Source of the DNA: Prevotella koreensis
Lineage (GTDB): Bacteria; Bacteroidota; Bacteroidia; Bacteroidales; Bacteroidaceae
Length of the DNA: 64,000 nt
Reading direction: 5' to 3'
Assembly: GCF_003977605.1 (NCBI RefSeq)
Contig: NZ_RYYU01000001.1
Coordinates: forward strand, 1-64,000
The number at the start of each line of letters is the position of its first letter. The stretch's first letter is position 1. The notes beneath the pieces are model-generated. The model saw only the letters and a program-made list of their open reading frames with translations. It was not told the DNA's origin and made no database searches. Below, one piece after another: positions 35,410 to 43,115 of this stretch. Position numbers and translations under genes: made by a program.

Positions 35410-35568
35410 ATGGCAAAGAAAACTGTCGCCACCCTCCATGAAGGTTCTAAGGACGGGCGTGCATATACAAAGGTTATCAAGATGGTAAGAAGCCCGAAGA
35501 CCGGTGCTTACATCTTTGATGAGCAGATGGTTCCTAACGAGGCTGTTAAGGACTTCTTCAAGAATTAA
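35410..35568 (+). CDS. DUF4295 protein, candidate Bacteroidota ribosomal protein bL38
   Basis: This 52-residue gene begins ATGGCAAAGAAAACTGTCGC 16 bp after rpmG and encodes MAKKTVATLHEGSKDGRAYT, then KVIKMVRSPKTGAYIFDEQM and VPNEAVKDFFKN. It belongs to DUF4295, a short basic protein found behind rpmG throughout Bacteroidota. As I recall, the cryo-EM structure of the Flavobacterium johnsoniae ribosome showed an extra small large-subunit protein named bL38, and this family fits it; I hold that link with moderate certainty. Its place as third gene of the rpmB operon, before a strong terminator, supports a ribosomal role. It is easy to miss because of its length. Confidence 0.88.
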   Translation: MAKKTVATLHEGSKDGRAYTKVIKMVRSPKTGAYIFDEQMVPNEAVKDFFKN

Positions 35569-35590
35569 TTTCAGAATACATAACTACAGA

Positions 35591-35630
35591 AATAAGCCGC
35601 AACATTGATTATGTTTGCGGCTTATTTTGT
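35591..35630 (+). terminator. Intrinsic terminator of the rpmB operon
   Basis: A perfect 12-bp stem (AATAAGCCGCAA at 35591-35602 with TTGCGGCTTATT at 35615-35626) and a 12-nt loop are followed by TTGT. Confidence 0.88.
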
Positions 35631-35659
35631 ACCTGTATTTACACAAAAGGCATTTCATA

Positions 35660-35691
35660 TTTGTTCTTATAAAAGATTTTGTGTAATTTTG
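35660..35691 (+). promoter_or_regulatory. Bacteroidota-type promoter of ftsY
   Basis: TTTG (35660-35663), a 20-bp spacer and TAATTTTG (35684-35691) are a full match, with the ATG only 18 bp beyond. Confidence 0.78.
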
Positions 35692-35709
35692 TAGGCAAAA
35701 ACAGACAGT

Positions 35710-36666
35710 ATGGGAATTTTCGGTTTATTCAATAAGAAGAAAAAAGAGACTCTCGACAAGGGGCTTGAAAAGACGAAGGAAAGCGTGTTTTCCAAGTTGG
35801 CAAGAGCCGTGGCAGGCAAGTCAAAGGTCGATGATGACGTTCTCGACAATCTCGAAGAGGTTCTTATTACGAGTGATGTTGGTGTAGAGACAACATTGAA
35901 AGTCATCAGTAAGATAGAGGAAAGGGTGGCTCGCGACAAGTATGTGTCCACTTCCGAACTCAACAATATTCTGCGTGAGGAGATTGCGGAACTGCTGGCA
36001 GAGAATAACACGGAAGACAACGATAACTGGGACTTGCCTTCCGACCATACCCCATACGTAATTCTTGTTGTCGGTGTGAATGGTGTCGGTAAGACAACAA
36101 CAATCGGAAAACTCGCTCATCAGTTCAAGAGTGCAGGGAAGAAGGTTTATCTCGGTGCTGCAGACACTTTCCGTGCGGCTGCCGTTGAGCAGTTGTGTAT
36201 ATGGGGAGAACGTGTGGGATGCACGGTAATAAAGCAGCAGATGGGTAGCGACCCTGCTTCTGTGGCGTTTGATACGTTAAGTTCGGCTAAAGCGAACGGT
36301 GCCGATGTGGTGCTTATAGATACCGCAGGGCGACTCCATAACAAAGTAGGCCTGATGAATGAACTGAAGAAGATTAAGGAGGTTATGAAGAAAGTGGTGC
36401 CCGATGCGCCCGATGAAGTGCTCTTGGTGCTCGATGGAAGCACAGGGCAGAATGCTTTCGAACAGGCCAAACAGTTTGCTGCCGTGACACAGATAACAAG
36501 TCTTGCCATAACCAAACTTGACGGAACGGCCAAGGGTGGAGTGGTAATCGGCATCAGCGACCAGTTGAAAGTGCCGGTAAAATACATCGGACTGGGTGAA
36601 GGAATGGAAGATTTGCAGTTGTTCAACAGACGGCAATTTGTTGATTCTTTGTTTAATACGAAATAA
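35710..36666 (+). CDS. ftsY: Signal recognition particle receptor FtsY
   Basis: The 318-residue SRP GTPase has an N-domain (helical, about 20-95) and a G-domain with VVGVNGVGKTTTIGKLA (P-loop), DTFRAAAVEQL, DTAGRLHNK and TKLDGTAKGG. It lacks the long acidic A-domain of E. coli FtsY, which is common outside Proteobacteria. It receives ribosome-SRP complexes at the inner membrane. rimO starts 25 bp downstream and is probably in the same transcript. Confidence 0.97.
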   Translation: MGIFGLFNKKKKETLDKGLEKTKESVFSKLARAVAGKSKVDDDVLDNLEEVLITSDVGVETTLKVISKIEERVARDKYVSTSELNNILREEIAELLAENNTEDNDNWDLPSDHTPYVILVVGVNGVGKTTTIGKLAHQFKSAGKKVYLGAADTFRAAAVEQLCIWGERVGCTVIKQQMGSDPASVAFDTLSSAKANGADVVLIDTAGRLHNKVGLMNELKKIKEVMKKVVPDAPDEVLLVLDGSTGQNAFEQAKQFAAVTQITSLAITKLDGTAKGGVVIGISDQLKVPVKYIGLGEGMEDLQLFNRRQFVDSLFNTK

Positions 36667-36691
36667 GTTTCAATAAAGGAAATAGAGAGTT

Positions 36692-38008
36692 TTGAAGCAT
36701 AATCATGTAGATATAATTACCCTTGGATGTTCTAAGAATCTTGTTGACAGCGAGATTCTTATCAAACAATTCGAGATAAACGGATATCCATGTACCCACG
36801 ATAGCAATAAGCCCTGCGGTGAGATTGCTGTAATAAACACTTGTGGCTTCATTGGTGATGCCAAAGAGGAGAGCATAAACACGATATTGGAGTTTATAGA
36901 GCGAAAAAAAGAGGGCAAGTTGGGCAAACTTTTTGTCATGGGTTGCCTTTCTGAACGTTATCGTGAGGAACTCGAAGCAGAACTCCCGGAGGTGGATAAG
37001 TTCTATGGTAAATTCGATTATAAACAACTTATCGCAGATCTCGGATTAGCAAAAACACCGGAAAAACCCATAATGCGTACTCTCACAACTCCCAAACACT
37101 ACGCCTATCTAAAGATAAGCGAGGGTTGTGACCGCCATTGCGCATATTGTGCAATACCGATTATCACAGGAAAACATAAGAGCCGCCCCAAGCAAGAGAT
37201 AATAGAGGAGGTGCAAGCACTTGTCGCACAGGGAGTAAAGGAGTTTCAGGTGATAGCCCAAGAACTCACATTCTATGGTAAGGATATTGACGGCAAGTCG
37301 CATATCGCAGAACTTGTCAGTGATATTGCCGATGTGAAAGGAGTAGAATGGATAAGACTTCATTATGCCTATCCTGCGCAATTCCCCTATGAATTGCTTG
37401 ATGTGATGCGCGAAAAGAAGAATGTTTGCAAATATCTTGATGTTGCTTTGCAGCACATTTCCGACCACATGCTCACCGCAATGCACCGTCATATAACCAA
37501 GGACGAGACTTACAAGTTCATCGAGAGAGTCAGAGAGGCCGTTCCGGGCATAACGCTTAGAACCACTTTAATGGTTGGTTTTCCCGGAGAAACAGAGGAA
37601 GACTTCCGCGAATTAATGGATTTCACTCGCCAAATGCGCTTCGAACGCATGGGTGCCTTTGCTTATTCGGAGGAAGAAGGTACATACGCCGGAAAACATT
37701 ATACCGACGACGTCCCGGCAGAAATAAAGGAAAAACGCCTTGCAGAATTGATGACGCTCCAGCAGACGATAAGTACCGAACTCGAAGAAACGCGTGTCGG
37801 TTCTGTGATGAAGGTCATTATAGACCGAAAAGAGGGCGATTACTACGTCGGAAGAACAGAATACAGTTCGCCGGAGGTTGACCCGGAGGTGCTTATACGT
37901 GCCAACGAAAAGACTTTAAGAGTAGGCAAATTCTACGATGTGATGATTACCGATTCTGAAGAATTCGATCTCTACGGCACTCCTATATTACAAACCACAG
38001 GTGCATGA
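36692..38008 (+). CDS. rimO: Ribosomal protein uS12 methylthiotransferase RimO
   Basis: The 438-residue radical SAM enzyme adds a methylthio group to an aspartate of ribosomal protein S12. The N-terminal UPF0004 domain starts VDIITLGCSKNLVDSE, with cysteines at about 13, 49 and 86 for the second cluster. The radical SAM motif is CDRHCAYC in SEGCDRHCAYCAIP, and a C-terminal TRAM domain follows. Translation appears to begin at a TTG codon (36692): no ATG is in frame before the conserved start of the domain, and AAAGGA lies upstream. It follows ftsY by 25 bp. Confidence 0.95.
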   Translation: MKHNHVDIITLGCSKNLVDSEILIKQFEINGYPCTHDSNKPCGEIAVINTCGFIGDAKEESINTILEFIERKKEGKLGKLFVMGCLSERYREELEAELPEVDKFYGKFDYKQLIADLGLAKTPEKPIMRTLTTPKHYAYLKISEGCDRHCAYCAIPIITGKHKSRPKQEIIEEVQALVAQGVKEFQVIAQELTFYGKDIDGKSHIAELVSDIADVKGVEWIRLHYAYPAQFPYELLDVMREKKNVCKYLDVALQHISDHMLTAMHRHITKDETYKFIERVREAVPGITLRTTLMVGFPGETEEDFRELMDFTRQMRFERMGAFAYSEEEGTYAGKHYTDDVPAEIKEKRLAELMTLQQTISTELEETRVGSVMKVIIDRKEGDYYVGRTEYSSPEVDPEVLIRANEKTLRVGKFYDVMITDSEEFDLYGTPILQTTGA

Positions 38009-38037
38009 TAACATAACTTGAAGAAACCTTTATCAAT

Positions 38038-38331
38038 ATGAACAACAAAGACTTCATACAACGACTGTCGCAGAGACTTGGAATGCCCCAAGATGATGCC
38101 CAGGCCACGCTAAACAAGGCCATAGACATCATGGGAGACATATTCCAAGAGGGTGATTCAATACAGATGCCTAACTTCGGAACGTTTGAGGTAAAGAAGA
38201 GATTGGAGCGTGTTGTAGTCAATCCAAGTACTAAACAGCGCATGCTTGTGCCACCGAAATTAGTGCTCGGATTCAAACCTGTGGCCTCTGTTAAGGAGAA
38301 ACTTAAAAATGGAGGGGTAGGCAATGAGTAA
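38038..38331 (+). CDS. HU-family DNA-binding protein
   Basis: The 97-residue protein has the HU/IHF fold: NKDFIQRLSQRLGMPQDDAQ (helical dimer part), IQMPNFGTFEVKKR, and a DNA arm with NPSTKQRMLVPPKLVLGFKP. Such proteins bend and compact DNA. It starts 29 bp after rimO, and its last codons overlap the start of the next gene, which itself begins with an HU domain. The pair is therefore probably made together and could form heterodimers; that is inference. Confidence 0.92.
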   Translation: MNNKDFIQRLSQRLGMPQDDAQATLNKAIDIMGDIFQEGDSIQMPNFGTFEVKKRLERVVVNPSTKQRMLVPPKLVLGFKPVASVKEKLKNGGVGNE

Positions 38332-39697
38332 GATTACGTTACAGGAGTTGTCGTCACGGCTTGCCGAACGATGCAGTATGAGTGTTGCCGATGCACAGAA
38401 TTTCTTGTCGGCCGTGCTCGACACGATACATGATGGGTTGCATGAAGACAAGTTCTTAAAGATAAAAGGACTTGGTACTTTCAAGGTAATAGATGTAAAG
38501 CAACGAAAAAGTGTTGATGTAAACACCGGTGAAGAGATAATAATCGAAGGGCGCGAGAAGATAACTTTCACGCCCGATGCAATAATGAAAGACTTGGTAA
38601 ACAAGCCTTTCTCACAGTTTGAAACCGTAGTACTGGGCAACGGAGTTGATTTTTCCGATTTCGAATCAACCATTTCAGAAGAGGATAATATGCCTGACGA
38701 AAACCCCGATGTGGATGAAACGCCCGAAGAAACAGTTCCGGAAGAAACAGCGGAAGGACCGAAACCTTCTGATGTTTCCGATGATACGCCGCTCGTCCAG
38801 GACGATTCTTTCAGCGAGGCATTGCTCGTATGGAATTTCATGAATAGCAATGTAAAGCCAATAGAGAGTCAAGACGAGAACAGCGAGGAAACAGAAGATG
38901 TAACTGATGAGGCTGCATGTGAGGACACAAGTGATGATTGTTTTGAAGAACAGAAGCCTGAAGATGCCGATGAGGAGGAGGAAACACAAGGCGAAACGAT
39001 AGAGGAAACCGTAGATGAAGAACCGTCTGCCGCCATTCCTCTTGCTGTGGAACAGGAAGAAACGGAGGAATCATACACTGAAAGCATCTATGCAACAGAA
39101 AAAAACAGTGCATGGAAGCGTTGGCTTATAGCCATTGCGCTTATCGGAGTGTCGGGATTATTGGTGTATTATTTCGTTTCTTTTTACAATGAAAGAGAAA
39201 CTGTGGCTAACGAACAAATTATTACAAACCATGTAATGACAGCGAGAAATTCGTCGCAGGATAAGCATGTCGCTGATTCCGCATCGCAGGCAGACTCATT
39301 GAAGCAGGCAAGCATAGAAAAGGCTGTGGAGGATTCTATCACTGCATTGGCGATAAAGGAAAAAGAGGTAAAGGCAAAACCCGAACCGAAACCGAAGCCG
39401 GCACCAAAGCCGGAGGTAAAAAAAGCAGAGCCGGCAAAGCCGGTGGCAAAACCGGAAACAAACGATAAAGCACTTGAATATTCGCGCCGACTCGTACAGC
39501 ACGGTGCTTACAACATCGTGGGTACCGACAAGGTGATAACCATAAAGAAAGGACAGACTATGACATCTGTTGCGAAAGCCTATCTCGGTAAGGATATGGT
39601 CTGCTACATCGAGGTGCATAACGGGACAACGACATTGAAAGAAGGGCAGAAATTGAAGATTCCCAAACTCAGTTTGAAGAAGAAAACAAAGAGGTGA
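38324..39697 (+). CDS. HU domain - transmembrane helix - LysM-like fusion protein
   Basis: The 457-residue protein has four parts. Residues 1-95 form an HU-like DNA-binding domain (LKIKGLGTFKVIDVKQRKSV, with a DNA arm near 60-78). Residues 110-262 are a long acidic low-complexity stretch rich in E, D, P and T. Residues 267-287 are one membrane helix preceded by KRW. Residues 350-380 are a Lys-Pro-Glu-Ala-rich rod, followed by a LysM-like domain at 400-447 (ITIKKGQTMTSVAKAYLG). By the positive-inside rule the HU part is cytoplasmic and the LysM part periplasmic, so the protein could link DNA to peptidoglycan. It overlaps the upstream HU gene by 8 bp and ends at a terminator. Proteins with this layout occur in Bacteroidales, but I know of no established function. 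Confidence 0.88.
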   Translation: MSKITLQELSSRLAERCSMSVADAQNFLSAVLDTIHDGLHEDKFLKIKGLGTFKVIDVKQRKSVDVNTGEEIIIEGREKITFTPDAIMKDLVNKPFSQFETVVLGNGVDFSDFESTISEEDNMPDENPDVDETPEETVPEETAEGPKPSDVSDDTPLVQDDSFSEALLVWNFMNSNVKPIESQDENSEETEDVTDEAACEDTSDDCFEEQKPEDADEEEETQGETIEETVDEEPSAAIPLAVEQEETEESYTESIYATEKNSAWKRWLIAIALIGVSGLLVYYFVSFYNERETVANEQIITNHVMTARNSSQDKHVADSASQADSLKQASIEKAVEDSITALAIKEKEVKAKPEPKPKPAPKPEVKKAEPAKPVAKPETNDKALEYSRRLVQHGAYNIVGTDKVITIKKGQTMTSVAKAYLGKDMVCYIEVHNGTTTLKEGQKLKIPKLSLKKKTKR

Positions 39698-39741
39698 AGA
39701 ACACCTTCCATTCCTCGGCAATATAACGCTTAGAGGCAGGT

Positions 39742-39757
39742 TTGGCACAACTTTAAG
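39742..39757 (+). promoter_or_regulatory. Partial sigma-54-like element upstream of the bat operon
   Basis: TTGGCACA-ACTT matches the -24 element and spacer seen before htpG, but the -12 part is TAAG instead of TTGC. A terminator hairpin lies between it and moxR. It is weak evidence alone. Confidence 0.2.
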
Positions 39758-39770
39758 GGTAATAAACATA

Positions 39771-39806
39771 AAGTTTCTTAAAAGTAAGTTTTAAGAAACT
39801 TTTTTA
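39771..39806 (+). terminator. Intrinsic terminator after the HU-LysM gene
   Basis: A perfect 13-bp stem (AAGTTTCTTAAAA at 39771-39783 with TTTTAAGAAACTT at 39789-39801), a 5-nt loop and a T run separate the HU-LysM gene from the bat operon. Confidence 0.85.
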
Positions 39807-39850
39807 ATACTTTTTAGTCGCGTTTTTTCGACTATCAAAGGCGAAAGTAT

Positions 39851-39858
39851 TACTTTTG
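39851..39858 (+). promoter_or_regulatory. Candidate -7 box of the moxR-bat operon
   Basis: TACTTTTG is a full -7 match 39 bp before the moxR ATG. The -33 region (TTTTTTCG near 39823-39830) is imperfect. Confidence 0.5.
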
Positions 39859-39897
39859 CGCTTAAATAAAGAATACAAACAAAAATAGATATAAACT

Positions 39898-40893
39898 ATG
39901 GCAGAAGCATTTGATATACGCGAATTGAATAATCGTATAGAGCAACAAAGTTCGTTTATTAGTACGCTCACTATGGGCATGGATCGTGTGATTGTCGGAC
40001 AAAAACATCTGATAGATTCGCTCCTTATAGGTCTGCTTAGCGATGGTCACATTCTGCTTGAGGGTGTACCGGGACTTGCAAAGACCCTTGCAATAAAAAC
40101 TCTTGCACAACTTATTGATGCTGCTTACAGTCGTATTCAGTTCACTCCCGACCTGCTTCCGGCAGACGTCATTGGTACACTCATCTACTCACAAAAGGAC
40201 GAGAACTTCCATGTGAAGAAAGGTCCGGTGTTTGCCAACTTCGTTTTGGCAGATGAGATTAACCGTGCTCCGGCCAAAGTACAGAGCGCATTGCTCGAAG
40301 CCATGCAGGAACATATCGTGACCATTGGCAGTGAGACATTCAGTTTGCCAACTCCTTTCCTTGTAATGGCTACCCAGAACCCGATAGAGCAGGAGGGAAC
40401 ATACCCGTTGCCGGAGGCGCAGGTTGACCGTTTCATGCTGAAAGTGATAATAGACTATCCTACCATAAGCGAAGAGAAACTCATCATAAGAGAGAATTTA
40501 CAGAGCGCATTGCCCACGGTAACTCCGGTTATTTCGGCAAAAGAAATTCTCGATGCACGAGAGGTGGTAAGACAGGTTTATATCGACGAAAAGATAGAAC
40601 AGTATATTGCCGACATAGTTTTTGCGACGCGCTATCCCGACAGGTATGGCTTGGTGTCGCTTAAAGACATGATTACGTTTGGCGGTTCTCCGCGTGCCTC
40701 TATCAATCTTGCCAAGGCTGCAAGGGCTTTCGCGTTCATTAAGCGCAGAGGATATGTCGTTCCCGAAGACGTGCGTGCCGTGGCTCACGATGTGCTCCGC
40801 CACCGTATCGGACTGAGTTACGAGGCTGAGGCAAGTAACGTGAGCAGCGAGGAAATTGTTAGCAGCATCATAAACAAGGTAGAAGTACCATAA
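39898..40893 (+). CDS. MoxR-family AAA+ ATPase of the bat operon
   Basis: The 331-residue AAA+ protein has Walker A GVPGLAKT at 56-63, Walker B VLADEIN at 116-122, sensor ATQNP and the C-terminal lid. MoxR ATPases act as chaperones for partners with von Willebrand A (VWA) domains. Here it is the first gene of the cluster moxR-DUF58-BatD-like-batA-batB-batC-batDE, which matches the Bacteroides aerotolerance operon. It is separated from the DUF58 gene by 218 bp that contain repeat array D. Confidence 0.95.
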   Translation: MAEAFDIRELNNRIEQQSSFISTLTMGMDRVIVGQKHLIDSLLIGLLSDGHILLEGVPGLAKTLAIKTLAQLIDAAYSRIQFTPDLLPADVIGTLIYSQKDENFHVKKGPVFANFVLADEINRAPAKVQSALLEAMQEHIVTIGSETFSLPTPFLVMATQNPIEQEGTYPLPEAQVDRFMLKVIIDYPTISEEKLIIRENLQSALPTVTPVISAKEILDAREVVRQVYIDEKIEQYIADIVFATRYPDRYGLVSLKDMITFGGSPRASINLAKAARAFAFIKRRGYVVPEDVRAVAHDVLRHRIGLSYEAEASNVSSEEIVSSIINKVEVP

Positions 40894-40924
40894 ATAATTC
40901 CTTACTTTTTGGCTGTTGGGAAAA

Positions 40925-41012
40925 CAATTTCGCCCAATTTGTTTTGTAAAACAGGCAAATTTGAAAAGCAATTTCGCCCAATTTGCCGACCAATTTCGCC
41001 CAGTTTGCCGAG
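40925..41012. repeat. 22-nt-period repeat array D (4 units, inside the bat operon)
   Basis: Units start at 40925, 40947, 40969 and 40991. Units 1, 3 and 4 are direct copies (CAATTTCGCCCAATTTG, the same, and CAATTTCGCCCAGTTTG); unit 2 is the CAGGC variant. Unlike arrays B and C, there is no inverted partner, so it cannot form the same hairpin. It begins 31 bp after the moxR stop codon and ends 99 bp before the DUF58 gene. Confidence 0.88.
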
Positions 41013-41111
41013 CGTGTCATTGTTGCCGGCTTTGCGATGTGCGGTTAAACTTCTGACAGAACGTGTTTTAATGACGTTTTTTAGGATTAAAGTACAAGGA
41101 AAAATAAGAAA

Positions 41112-41981
41112 ATGGAAACAACGGACATACTGAAAAGAGTTCGCAAGATAGAAATAAAGACGCGAGGATTGAGCCGCAATATATTTGCCGGCCAGTATCA
41201 TTCTGCGTTCAAGGGGCGCGGTATGGCTTTCAGTGAGGTTCGCGAATATCAGTTCGGCGATGACGTTCGCGATATTGACTGGAATGTCACCGCCCGTTTC
41301 CATCGTCCGTATATCAAGGTTTATGAGGAGGAGCGCGAACTCACGGTGATGCTACTGATAGATGTCAGCGGCTCGCTGGATTTTGGAACAGAGAAGTGCA
41401 TGAAGCGTGAAATGGTTACAGAGATAGCCGCGACGCTGGCTTTCAGTGCCATACAGAACAACGACAAGATAGGCGTGGTGTTCTTCTCAGACAGGATAGA
41501 GAAGTATATCCCGCCAAAGAAAGGCCGCAAGCATATATTGTATATTATTCGTGAGTTGCTCGATTTCAATGCTTCGAGCAAGAAAACCGACTTGAAAAGT
41601 GCCGTGGAGTTCCTTACAAGTGTCACAAAGAGACGTTGCACGGCTTTCGTTCTGAGCGATTTCTATGACCAAGGAGATTTCGCCAATGCCCTCACTATAT
41701 GCAATCGCAAGCACGATGTGGTGGCTATTCAAGTGTATGACCGACGTGCAAGCGAACTTCCCGATGTGGGACTGATGAAAGTTCTCGATGCCGAGACAGG
41801 TCATGAGATGTATATCGACACCGGTAGTAAGAAACTTCGTGCTGCCCATCATAACTATTGGATGAAGCGGCAGCGTGTGTTGCGCGATACCTTTATAAAG
41901 AGTCGGGTTGATAATGTATCTATCTGTACAACCGATGATTATGTGAAATCCTTGATGCAATTGTTTGCAATGCGAGGATAG
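41112..41981 (+). CDS. DUF58 domain protein of the bat operon
   Basis: The 289-residue cytoplasmic protein has the DUF58 signature GMAFSEVREYQFGDDVRDIDW (38-58, one residue more than shown in brief form) and a degenerate VWA fold with a metal-site-like DVSGS at 84-88. DUF58 proteins nearly always sit beside a MoxR ATPase and are thought to be its client or adaptor. There is no membrane anchor, unlike BatA and BatB. Confidence 0.92.
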   Translation: METTDILKRVRKIEIKTRGLSRNIFAGQYHSAFKGRGMAFSEVREYQFGDDVRDIDWNVTARFHRPYIKVYEEERELTVMLLIDVSGSLDFGTEKCMKREMVTEIAATLAFSAIQNNDKIGVVFFSDRIEKYIPPKKGRKHILYIIRELLDFNASSKKTDLKSAVEFLTSVTKRRCTAFVLSDFYDQGDFANALTICNRKHDVVAIQVYDRRASELPDVGLMKVLDAETGHEMYIDTGSKKLRAAHHNYWMKRQRVLRDTFIKSRVDNVSICTTDDYVKSLMQLFAMRG

Positions 41982-42008
41982 TCGTAAACAAATTAATGCT
42001 TTTGAAAG

Positions 42009-43115
42009 GTGTTTGTAGGATATAAAAAGATAATATCGCTGATAGTGTTGATGTTGAGCGTGTTGCCAATGTCTGCTCAAGTTGAGGTGAAGTCGAGACT
42101 TGACTCCACCGAAACATATATCGGCCGACAGGTACACATCACTCTCGACGTGACATTGAAGTCGGGCATGAAACTCGTTCTTCCTGAATATAAGCCTTTG
42201 GAACACATTACTCCGGGCTTAGAGGTTGTTGAACAAAGTGTTGCCGACACGTCAAAACTCGACAACGACATGCTGAAGGTGTCGAGAATATATACACTAA
42301 CGTCCTTCGATGAGAACATCTATTACATCCCACCGATGAATGTGAAGGTTGATGGGAAGGACTATAAGAGTCGTGAACTCGCTCTTAAAGTGTTCACGGT
42401 AGAGGTAGATACGTTGCACCCGGAGAATTTTTATCCTCCGAAGGACGTACAGAACAATCCTTTCAAATGGGAAGACTGGAGTGGGCTTTTCAGTATGAGT
42501 GTGTTGCTGACGCTGCTCGTCATCCTGACCTATTATCTGTTTACGAGGTTCAAGGAAAACAAACCTGTGATAGCCAAGGTGAGGTTTGTTAAGCGTGTTC
42601 TTCCGCATCAGAAGGCCATGAGAGAGATAGAGCGCATCAAGGCAGACAACATGACATCGTCGGAAAATCAGAAAGAATACTACACCCAACTTACAGACAC
42701 GTTAAGAAAGTATATCGAGGAGCGTTTCGGATTCAGTGCAATGGAGATGACGAGTTCCGAGATAATATCCGGTCTGAAAGCAAATGGCGACAGTGATATG
42801 ATAATGGAGTTGAGGAGTTTGTTCGAGACAGCCGACCTCGTGAAGTTTGCCAAGCACTCGACACAAATCAACGAGAACGACAATAATCTTGTGAATGCCA
42901 TACAGTTCATCAACACCACAAAGGTTGAAGACCGTCCGCAGGTGGAGCGAGTAGAACCGAAACTTACCACCGAAGAGAAACAAGGCATGCGTTACAGACG
43001 CATCTTGAAATGGACAATCGGTGCGCTCACTGCTGTTTGTGTGGTCATTCTGGTATATATAATCTATAACGCGGCAACGCTGTTGTCGTATGAACTTGAG
43101 ATATGGAGTTTCTGA
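42009..43115 (+). CDS. BatD-like membrane protein of the bat operon
   Basis: The 368-residue protein has a signal peptide (1-23, ending MSAQ), an immunoglobulin-like periplasmic domain resembling the first part of BatD (VKSRLDSTETYIGRQVHITL), a membrane helix near 160-182, a cytoplasmic helical domain like DUF4381 (ADNMTSSENQKEYYTQLTDTL, then KYIEERFGFSAMEMTSSEII) and a second helix near 338-358. It starts at GTG; an in-frame stop at 42003 excludes an earlier start. The same helical domain also follows the membrane helix in the later BatD-BatE protein, so the two look like paralogues. Its end overlaps batA by 13 bp. Confidence 0.75.
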   Translation: MFVGYKKIISLIVLMLSVLPMSAQVEVKSRLDSTETYIGRQVHITLDVTLKSGMKLVLPEYKPLEHITPGLEVVEQSVADTSKLDNDMLKVSRIYTLTSFDENIYYIPPMNVKVDGKDYKSRELALKVFTVEVDTLHPENFYPPKDVQNNPFKWEDWSGLFSMSVLLTLLVILTYYLFTRFKENKPVIAKVRFVKRVLPHQKAMREIERIKADNMTSSENQKEYYTQLTDTLRKYIEERFGFSAMEMTSSEIISGLKANGDSDMIMELRSLFETADLVKFAKHSTQINENDNNLVNAIQFINTTKVEDRPQVERVEPKLTTEEKQGMRYRRILKWTIGALTAVCVVILVYIIYNAATLLSYELEIWSF

